Part shown: positions 8,088-13,586 of the stretch, in pieces | How the letters are laid out: each line of letters begins with the position of its first letter | Position numbering within the stretch: the first letter of the stretch is position 1 | Assembly: GCA_015223015.1 (NCBI GenBank) | Contig: JADFWK010000145.1 | Location: 1-13,586 of the forward strand | Direction of reading: 5' to 3' | Source of the DNA: Pseudomonadota bacterium | GTDB taxonomy: Bacteria; Desulfobacterota; DSM-4660; Desulfatiglandales; B25-G16 | DNA length: 13,586 bases | The notes under the pieces: model-generated | The model's input: the letters and a program-made list of their open reading frames with translations, nothing else | Told to the model about the DNA's origin: nothing | The model's database searches: none | Position numbers and translations under genes: made by a program

Positions 8088-11000
8088 TTGGAAGACCTGT
8101 ATGGATTTTTTACAAAACCAAAGGATCCGTTAAGTTTTAATTCAGTACAGATCTCTATTGCTTCACCAGAGAAAATAAGAGAGTGGTCTTATGGTGAGGT
8201 GAAAAAACCTGAAACTATTAACTATCGGACCTTCAAGCCTGAAAGGGATGGATTATTTTGTGCGAAGATCTTTGGTCCCGTCAGGGATTATGAGTGTCTC
8301 TGTGGAAAATACAAAAGGATGAAGCACCGAGGTGTGGTCTGCGAGAAATGTGGTGTTGAGGTTACCCACTCTAAGGTTCGAAGGCAGAGAATGGGTCATA
8401 TTGAGTTAGCTTCACCGGTTGCCCATATCTGGTTCTTGAAATGCATTCCCTCAAAAATCGGTTTGCTCTTGGATATGACACTCAAGACATTAGAGAAGAT
8501 ACTCTATTTTGAGAATTATCTAGTCGTTGATCCAAAAGATACCCCTTTGGCGAAAGGCGCCCTGTTGACTGAGGAACAGTATCTCAAGGCCACAGAGGAT
8601 TATGGAGACGGGTTTGAGGCTGGAATGGGAGCAGAAGCTGTTCAAAGGTTGCTGAGAGAGCTCGACTTGGATGCGCTTTCTTCTACCCTAAAGGTTGAGA
8701 TACTGAGCACCAAATCAGATGCCAAACGGAAAAAACTCTCGAAACGTGTTCGGATAGTCGATGCCTTTCGCTCGTCCAAGAATAGACCAGAGTGGATGGT
8801 ACTGGATGTCGTCCCTGTTTTACCACCTGACCTCAGACCTTTGGTACCTCTCGATGGGGGGAGATTTGCTACTTCAGATCTCAATGATCTTTACCGCAGG
8901 GTTATCAATAGGAACAATAGACTGAAGCGTCTCCAGGAGCTCAATGCCCCTGATATTATAATTAGGAACGAGAAGAGGATGCTTCAGGAGGCGGTAGACG
9001 TTCTGTTTGATAACGGCAGAAGGGGTAAGACCATTACCGGTGCAAATAAGCGGCCTTTGAAATCCTTAAGTGATATGCTCAAGGGGAAGCAGGGCAGGTT
9101 CAGACAGAATCTGCTCGGAAAGCGGGTGGATTATTCTGGAAGATCGGTAATTGTCGTTGGACCCGATCTGCGGTTGCACCAATGCGGGCTTCCTAAACAG
9201 ATGGCTTTGGAACTCTTTAAGCCGTTCATCTACAATAAACTTGAGGAGGAAGGCCTGGCTTCTACGCTCAAGAAAGCTAAGAAATTGGTTGAAAAAGAGA
9301 CGCCTGAGGTATGGGATTGTTTGGATGAGGTAGTGAAAGAGCACTGCGTTTTGCTTAACAGGGCCCCCACGCTCCACCGGCTCGGGATGCAGGCATTTGA
9401 ACCGGTGCTGATTGAAGGGAAGGCTATCCAACTACACCCGCTGGTTTGCACTGCCTTTAATGCCGATTTTGATGGTGACCAGATGGCTGTTCATGTTCCC
9501 CTGTCTATCGAGGCCCAGATTGAGGCTCGGATACTCATGCTCTCGACCAACAATATCCTCTCTCCGGCCAATGGGGATGCCATCATTATTCCAACCCAAG
9601 ATATCGTATTAGGCATCTATTATATGACCAAAGAAAAACCATCTTGTAAGGGTGAAGGCAAGGTCTTCGCAGATGTTGAAGAGGTTAGAATGGCTTACGA
9701 CGCTGGGGAGTTAGACTTGCACGCGTCCATAATGGTGAGGATTGATGGCCAGATTGTAAGGACTACTACGGGAAGGGTGATCCTTTATGAGATTTTCCCC
9801 AAAGAGTTACCCTTTGAGATGGTGAACAGGGAAATAACCAAGAAAGCACTGGGGGAAATCATTGGTCAATGCTATCGTTCTCTCGGTACCAAGTCGACCG
9901 TTATCTTGGCTGATAGGCTTAAAGATATTGGGTACAAGTATGCCACCATTTCCGGCATTTCCATTGCAAGCAAAGACATGGTTACCCCAAAGAGAAAACA
10001 GAAAATCATAGCGGAAGCCGAAGGTGAGGTAAAAAAGATTGAAAAGCAGTACAGCGATGGTTTGATTACGAACGGTGAGAAATACAACAAGGTCGTTGAT
10101 ATCTGGACAAAGGCCACAGAGCTCGTTTCCTCTGAAATGATGAGAGAGATGGCTCAAGAGGAAGTGACTGAACAGCAAACAGATGCAAAAAAACCTGAGA
10201 GCCTAAACCCCATATATATGATGTCTGATTCGGGAGCCCGGGGCAGCAAGGATCAGATGAGGCAGTTGGCAGGAATGAGAGGCCTCATGGCAAAACCCTC
10301 TGGCGAGATTATTGAGACACCTATTACGGCCAATTTCCGCGAGGGCCTGAATGTTCTACAGTATTTTATTTCTACCCATGGCGCCAGAAAGGGATTGGCT
10401 GACACAGCTCTTAAGACGGCTAACTCAGGATATCTGACCCGCCGATTGATAGATGTGGCTCAGGATGCGTGTATTACGGAGACAGATTGTGGTACTACCG
10501 ATGGAATCTGGGTAGAGTCATTGACTGAGGGGGGAGAGGTGATTCAAGCTGTCTCAGAGAGAATTTTGGGCAGAACCGCAGCAGAGGATATTCATGACCC
10601 CATAACAGGAGAACTGCTCCTCAAGCAAAATGAAGAAATAGATGAGGAGGCGGCGCAGAGGATCGAAAGGTCGTGGATTGAGAAGTTAAAAATTAGGTCA
10701 GTGTTGACCTGCAGGACAAAGAGAGGGATTTGTGGAAGCTGTTATGGCCGAGATTTGGCCCATGGTAGAGAGGTTGACATTGGAGAGCCAGTAGGAATCG
10801 TTGCTGCACAGTCCATTGGCGAGCCAGGCACGCAGCTCACGATGCGGACATTCCACATTGGGGGCACGGTAACAAGAAAGGTAGAGCAGTCTACCATCCA
10901 GTCCAGGAGTAGTGGAACGGTAAAATTCTTTAATCTCAGAACCGTTATTAATGCCAAAGGAGACCATGTGGTAATGAATAGGAATGGGGATATCGGCGTT

Positions 11001-12167
11001 GTGGATGCAAGTGGAAGAGAGTTGGAACGCTATCCTGTAATATATGGAGCTACCATTAAGGTTGATGATGACAAGCAGATACATCCCGGTGAGCTTTTGG
11101 TCGAGTGGGACCCCTTTTCCATAGCTATTTTGACAGAGGTTTCTGGGAAGCTAAAATTTGGCGATATCTATGAAGGGAGGACCATGCAGGAGAGGCTGGA
11201 TCCGGTAACTGGTAAATCAACAAAGGTTATTGTTGCATCCGGTGATACGAACGTGAGACCGCGGATTTCTATCAAAGGCTCGGGTGGCAAGACAATCCAG
11301 GTTTCTGGTCATTCAGGGGCAGGGGCAGCGGCCCGGTATTTCCTCCCTACCGGTGCTATCATTATGGTTGCGGAAGGAGAGGAAGTCAATGCCGGTGATG
11401 TTTTGGCTAAGATCCCGAGAGAAACCACTAAGACCAAGGATATCACAGGAGGTCTGCCGCGGGTTGCCGAATTATTTGAGGTCCGAAAACCCAAGGACCA
11501 CACCCTGTTAAGTGAGATTGATGGAACCGTATCATTTGGAAAATATGTATCAGGGAAGAGGAGGGTGGTTGTTACTCCAGAGGTGGGTAAAGCTACTGAA
11601 TATATTATACCGAGAGGTAAGCATGTAAGCGTTTTTGATGGCGATTATGTGAGGGCTGGTGAAGCCCTCATGGAAGGCTCCGCTAATCCTCATGATATCC
11701 TAAGGATAAAAGGACCTAAGGAGTTATCAAAATACCTGGTTGATGAAGTTCAGAAGGTCTACCGGCTGCAGGGTGTTAAGATAAACGACAAGCACATAGA
11801 AGTGATTGTTAGACAGATGTTGCGGAGAGTGGCAGTTAAGGATATTGGAGATTCAGATTTTATCTTAGGAGAAGAGGTAGAGCGCTGGCGTTTTGAGGAA
11901 AAAAATCAGGAAGTTATTGCTAACGGGGGCAAACCGGCGGTTGGTGAACCGCTGCTTTTGGGGGTTACCAAGGCATCAATCAATACAGAAAGCTTCATTT
12001 CGGCTGCGTCTTTTCAGGAAACCACCAAAGTCCTGGCTGATGCAAGCATAGAGAGTAAGATAGATTATTTGAGGGGTCTCAAAGAAAATGTCATCATGGG
12101 CAGGCTGATACCGGCGGGCACTGGCCTGAGTGGGTACAGGGGCCTTGATATAGAAACGGAACAATAA
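8088..12167 (+). CDS. rpoC: DNA-directed RNA polymerase subunit beta'
   Basis: The beta' subunit holds the catalytic Mg2+ and the clamp. It has 1359 residues (E. coli 1407). The N-terminal zinc site is C70, C72, C85 and C88; the catalytic motif NADFDGD is at 458-464 with D460, D462 and D464. All of these fall at the same numbers as in E. coli. The second zinc site is C801, C875, C882 and C885. The trigger loop holds M919, R920 and H923, equivalent to E. coli M932, R933 and H936. The sequence after HIGG aligns by eye with the long trigger-loop insertion of proteobacteria. Translation starts at TTG, giving [15 protein letters not shown]. No frameshift or missing catalytic residue is seen. Confidence 0.98.
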   Translation: MEDLYGFFTKPKDPLSFNSVQISIASPEKIREWSYGEVKKPETINYRTFKPERDGLFCAKIFGPVRDYECLCGKYKRMKHRGVVCEKCGVEVTHSKVRRQRMGHIELASPVAHIWFLKCIPSKIGLLLDMTLKTLEKILYFENYLVVDPKDTPLAKGALLTEEQYLKATEDYGDGFEAGMGAEAVQRLLRELDLDALSSTLKVEILSTKSDAKRKKLSKRVRIVDAFRSSKNRPEWMVLDVVPVLPPDLRPLVPLDGGRFATSDLNDLYRRVINRNNRLKRLQELNAPDIIIRNEKRMLQEAVDVLFDNGRRGKTITGANKRPLKSLSDMLKGKQGRFRQNLLGKRVDYSGRSVIVVGPDLRLHQCGLPKQMALELFKPFIYNKLEEEGLASTLKKAKKLVEKETPEVWDCLDEVVKEHCVLLNRAPTLHRLGMQAFEPVLIEGKAIQLHPLVCTAFNADFDGDQMAVHVPLSIEAQIEARILMLSTNNILSPANGDAIIIPTQDIVLGIYYMTKEKPSCKGEGKVFADVEEVRMAYDAGELDLHASIMVRIDGQIVRTTTGRVILYEIFPKELPFEMVNREITKKALGEIIGQCYRSLGTKSTVILADRLKDIGYKYATISGISIASKDMVTPKRKQKIIAEAEGEVKKIEKQYSDGLITNGEKYNKVVDIWTKATELVSSEMMREMAQEEVTEQQTDAKKPESLNPIYMMSDSGARGSKDQMRQLAGMRGLMAKPSGEIIETPITANFREGLNVLQYFISTHGARKGLADTALKTANSGYLTRRLIDVAQDACITETDCGTTDGIWVESLTEGGEVIQAVSERILGRTAAEDIHDPITGELLLKQNEEIDEEAAQRIERSWIEKLKIRSVLTCRTKRGICGSCYGRDLAHGREVDIGEPVGIVAAQSIGEPGTQLTMRTFHIGGTVTRKVEQSTIQSRSSGTVKFFNLRTVINAKGDHVVMNRNGDIGVVDASGRELERYPVIYGATIKVDDDKQIHPGELLVEWDPFSIAILTEVSGKLKFGDIYEGRTMQERLDPVTGKSTKVIVASGDTNVRPRISIKGSGGKTIQVSGHSGAGAAARYFLPTGAIIMVAEGEEVNAGDVLAKIPRETTKTKDITGGLPRVAELFEVRKPKDHTLLSEIDGTVSFGKYVSGKRRVVVTPEVGKATEYIIPRGKHVSVFDGDYVRAGEALMEGSANPHDILRIKGPKELSKYLVDEVQKVYRLQGVKINDKHIEVIVRQMLRRVAVKDIGDSDFILGEEVERWRFEEKNQEVIANGGKPAVGEPLLLGVTKASINTESFISAASFQETTKVLADASIESKIDYLRGLKENVIMGRLIPAGTGLSGYRGLDIETEQ

Positions 12168-12189
12168 TTCTCAAGCGTGTGGAAATAGC

Positions 12190-12218
12190 TTGCCAAAATC
12201 CAGACATTTGAATATATA
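12190..12218 (+). promoter_or_regulatory. Candidate sigma70-type promoter for rpsL-rpsG
   Basis: TTGCCA (12190-12195, 5 of 6 to consensus) is followed after 17 nt by TATATA (12213-12218, 4 of 6). An overlapping TATAAG at 12215-12220 (5 of 6, 19-nt spacing) is an alternative -10. Transcription would begin near 12225, leaving a leader of about 24 nt that keeps the purine-rich GGGAAGAGAG before the rpsL ATG. No terminator is visible after rpoC, so read-through from rpoBC may also supply these genes. Confidence 0.4.
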
Positions 12219-12248
12219 AGGCATAAACTTTTTTGGGAAGAGAGATAC

Positions 12249-12626
12249 ATGCCAACGATTAACCAACTCGTTAAGAAAGGACGGCAGAAGGTACAGAAGA
12301 AGATCAAGACCCCAGCCCTCAAAGGGTGTCCTCAAAGAAGAGGTGTGTGTATCAGGGTATATACATCAACGCCTAAGAAACCTAACTCTGCTTTGCGAAA
12401 GGTTGCACGGGTACGACTGACCAATGGAATAGAGGTAACATCATACATACCAGGCATTGGACACAATCTTCAGGAACATTCTGTTGTTCTGATACGAGGT
12501 GGGAGAGTCAAGGATCTACCGGGAATCAGATATCACATAATTCGGGGTACCTTGGATAGTTCAGGTGTTGAAGATCGCCGAAGGGGCCGCTCAAAATATG
12601 GGGCTAAAAGGCCCAAGGGGATCTAG
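12249..12626 (+). CDS. rpsL: 30S ribosomal protein S12
   Basis: S12 sits at the decoding centre and monitors codon-anticodon pairing. The 125-residue protein starts [12 protein letters not shown] as usual and carries [20 protein letters not shown] near residues 41-60 and [13 protein letters not shown] at 84-96. K43, K44 and K88, the common positions of streptomycin-resistance changes, are wild type. D89 is present at the residue that RimO methylthiolates in E. coli. ATG at 12249 follows a GGGAAGAGAG stretch. It is 81 nt from rpoC and 31 nt from rpsG, the first gene of a str-type operon. Confidence 0.97.
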   Translation: MPTINQLVKKGRQKVQKKIKTPALKGCPQRRGVCIRVYTSTPKKPNSALRKVARVRLTNGIEVTSYIPGIGHNLQEHSVVLIRGGRVKDLPGIRYHIIRGTLDSSGVEDRRRGRSKYGAKRPKGI

Positions 12627-12657
12627 GTTTTAGAGAGAGTCCTGTGGAGACGTTAGA

Positions 12658-13128
12658 ATGACGAGAAAAGCAGAGGTCATTAAGAGAGAGATCTTGTCTG
12701 ACCCAAAATACAAGAGTGAATTAGTGACTCGATTTACTAATAGAATCATGAAGAAGGGCAAAAAGAATTTGGCGCAATCTATCCTCTATGAGGCCTTTGA
12801 TATTATGCATCAGAAGACCAAAGAGGATCCTCTATCGCTTTTTCAGAAGGCTATTGAAAATGTGAAGCCGGGAGTTGAGGTGAGATCGAGGAGGGTCGGC
12901 GGGTCCACCTATCAAGTTCCAACGGAGGTGAGAACGTTCAGGAAGAACACACTGAGCATTAGGTGGATTCTTACCTATGCTCAGCAGAGAGGCGAGAAAA
13001 GCATGCCGGCAAAATTAGCTGGTGAACTGATTGATGCTTCCAATGGAAGGGGCGGTGCCTTTAAGAAAAAGGAGGATACACACAGAATGGCCGAGGCTAA
13101 CAAGGCTTTTGCCCATTATCGTTGGTAG
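12658..13128 (+). CDS. rpsG: 30S ribosomal protein S7
   Basis: S7 nucleates assembly of the 30S head and lines the E-site exit; in E. coli it also represses its own operon. The 156 residues match the family. Visible landmarks are the [19 protein letters not shown] region (about 22-40), [20 protein letters not shown] in the middle, and the C-terminal [17 protein letters not shown] at 12658 has GGAG at 12646-12649, 8 nt away. In the canonical str operon fusA comes next; here there are 392 nt of repeats and then tuf. Confidence 0.97.
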   Translation: MTRKAEVIKREILSDPKYKSELVTRFTNRIMKKGKKNLAQSILYEAFDIMHQKTKEDPLSLFQKAIENVKPGVEVRSRRVGGSTYQVPTEVRTFRKNTLSIRWILTYAQQRGEKSMPAKLAGELIDASNGRGGAFKKKEDTHRMAEANKAFAHYRW

Positions 13129-13132
13129 GGTT

Positions 13133-13228
13133 GAAATTCGTTTTGTTCGTTTTACTGGTTTGATCAGTTTCATTGGCTTGGTGCTTAAGGCTTTCAGAAA
13201 TACTAAACTGATCTGGAACCGAAATTTC
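13133..13228. repeat. Imperfect inverted repeat downstream of rpsG
   Basis: The outer arms are GAAATTCG (13133-13140) and CGAAATTTC (13220-13228), which differ by one extra T. The inner arms GATCAGTTT (13162-13170) and AAACTGATC (13205-13213) are a perfect 9-bp match, with GGTT (13157-13160) and AACC (13217-13220) as additional pairing. Arms nested around a 34-nt centre suggest a decayed palindromic element rather than a terminator, because no U-run follows the hairpin. Confidence 0.45.
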
Positions 13229-13252
13229 TGTCCTAATAAAACTAATGGAGTT

Positions 13253-13272
13253 CCCTGCAGCAAGCTGCAGGG
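13253..13272. repeat. Perfect 8-bp hairpin with CAAG loop
   Basis: CCCTGCAG (13253-13260) and CTGCAGGG (13265-13272) pair perfectly around CAAG. It is followed by TATTTCGG rather than a T-run, so it is a poor intrinsic terminator on the + strand, and the - strand side has no T-run either. It may be a separate small palindromic repeat or a transcript-stabilising hairpin after rpsG. Confidence 0.5.
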
Positions 13273-13305
13273 TATTTCGGCGAAGGCGAATAAAACCAAT
13301 GCAAC

Positions 13306-13450
13306 AAATTTGATAGTCTCGTGAAAAGTCGAATATGCCTCTTAATTGTCATTCCTGCGAAAGCAGGAATCCAGTTATTTCAACTTATTATGGGCTCCCG
13401 CTTTCGCGGGAGCGACTCGATTTTTCACTTTTTACGAGATCATCAAATTT
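13306..13450. mobile_element. 145-bp MITE-like element with 24-bp terminal inverted repeats
   Basis: The ends 13306-13329 and 13427-13450 are inverted copies matching at 21 of 24 positions; the first nine bases (AAATTTGAT) are identical, followed by TCTCGT and an A-rich stretch. Between them lie two hairpin units in opposite orientation (13348-13373 and 13391-13416). There is no room for a transposase, so movement, if any, would depend on one supplied elsewhere. I see no obvious target-site duplication: the outer flanks GCAAC and AACCA do not match. From memory, similar ends are scattered through Desulfobacterota genomes, but I could not check this. The element's right edge lies 55 nt before the tuf Shine-Dalgarno. 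Confidence 0.65.
13348..13416. repeat. Two inverted REP-like hairpin units (BIME-like pair)
   Basis: Unit 1 (13348-13373) has stem ATTCCTGC/GCAGGAAT with loop GAAA. Unit 2, read on the - strand (13416-13391), has stem GCTCCCGC/GCGGGAGC with the same GAAA loop, and both are flanked by GTC on one side and CCA on the other. The 26-nt units differ at six positions, and these six form exactly three stem pairs (A-T to G-C once, T-A to C-G twice), so pairing is preserved. Each hairpin has an 8-bp stem. Confidence 0.7.
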
Positions 13451-13504
13451 AACCAATTAAACAGATATTTAAATTGCCATTATTGGTAACAATAGGACTT
13501 ATGT

Positions 13505-13513
13505 TAAGGAGGT
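13505..13513 (+). promoter_or_regulatory. Perfect Shine-Dalgarno of the second tuf
   Basis: TAAGGAGGT is fully complementary to the 3' tail of a standard 16S rRNA and lies 7 nt before ATG at 13521. It is the strongest ribosome binding site in the window, as expected for one of the most abundant proteins in the cell. Confidence 0.85.
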
Positions 13514-13520
13514 AACCACC

Positions 13521-13586
13521 ATGGCCAAAGAAAAGTTTAAGAGGACAAAGCCGCATGTCAATGTGGGTACCATTGGGCATATAGAC
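13521..13586 (+). CDS. tuf: Elongation factor Tu, 5' end only (runs past the window)
   Basis: The 22 codons present read [20 protein letters not shown] followed by I-D. This is the EF-Tu N-terminus leading into the P-loop (GHxDHGKT), which is cut by the window edge. It is EF-Tu and not EF-G, whose N-terminus runs through RNIGIMAHIDAGKTT. The gene lies directly after rpsG with no fusA between them. It is the second tuf of the window, in the same orientation as the first. Whether rpsJ and the S10 operon follow cannot be seen. Confidence 0.95.
   Translation, partial: MAKEKFKRTKPHVNVGTIGHID

Larger units (their letters stand above)
13129..13520. other. 392-nt gap between rpsG and tuf, no gene, repeat-rich, fusA absent
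   Basis: No frame here resembles EF-G; neither its start motif nor its end is visible, so no fusA remnant can be shown. The gap is filled with inverted repeats, entered separately: an imperfect one at 13133-13228, a perfect hairpin at 13253-13272 and a MITE-like element at 13306-13450. Right after the rpsG stop is a T-rich tandem pair, TTCGTTTTG (13137-13145) and TTCGTTTTA (13146-13154). About 55 nt of AT-rich sequence then lead to the tuf Shine-Dalgarno. Confidence 0.8.

Noticed and set aside
13031..13324. Plus-strand ORF overlapping the end of rpsG and running into the repeats
   Set aside because: It is out of frame with rpsG, has no ribosome binding site and no EF-G resemblance, and ends inside the MITE-like element; a shadow frame.
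13348..13416. Repeated hairpins as a CRISPR array
   Set aside because: There are only two units, in opposite orientation with a 17-nt gap, unlike direct repeats with uniform spacers, and there are no cas genes.
13474..13502. TTGCCA-17 nt-ACTTAT as a tuf promoter
   Set aside because: The -10 is poor (3 of 6), and transcription would start inside the Shine-Dalgarno, leaving no room for ribosome binding.

Overview
The window is a bacterial core gene-expression cluster, with every gene on the + strand. The order is tuf (3' end) – rpmG – tRNA-Trp – secE – nusG – rplK – rplA – rplJ – rplL – rpoB – rpoC – rpsL – rpsG – tuf (5' end). RpoB and RpoC are of the proteobacterial type: both beta insertions and the beta' trigger-loop insertion known from E. 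coli are recognisable in alignment by eye. Zinc-binding L33 beside tRNA-Trp, a single-span SecE and the repeat ends described below together suggest a Desulfobacterota ('Deltaproteobacteria') lineage. That placement is an inference from family resemblance, not from a search.

Layout. 1-332: end of EF-Tu, ribosomal protein L33 and tRNA-Trp, tightly spaced. 333-664: a 332-nt gap with no credible gene. It holds a GC-rich structured block (64% G+C at 361-480) and then an AT-rich stretch (32% at 541-660) that ends in a 50-nt inverted-repeat element just before secE. 665-3848: secE, nusG and the L11-L1-L10-L12 genes. 3946-12167: the two large RNA polymerase subunits. 12168-13128: a candidate promoter, then S12 and S7. 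13129-13520: a 392-nt gap with no credible gene, packed with inverted repeats, including a 145-bp MITE-like element. 13521-13586: the start of a second EF-Tu coding region behind a perfect Shine-Dalgarno sequence.

The genes make one functional unit: the RNA polymerase core and its elongation factor NusG, ribosome stalk and decoding-site proteins, EF-Tu, and the SecE subunit of the export channel. No intact genes outside housekeeping functions are present and I see no new enzymatic system.

The unusual content is in the two large gaps. (i) fusA (EF-G), normally between rpsG and tuf in the str operon, is absent and its place is taken by repeats. (ii) The same repeat terminus occurs in both gaps, about 12.8 kb apart. 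(iii) Inside the larger element two hairpin units differ only at positions that form compensatory base pairs. Four essential genes (nusG, rplJ, rpoB, rpoC) use GTG or TTG starts.
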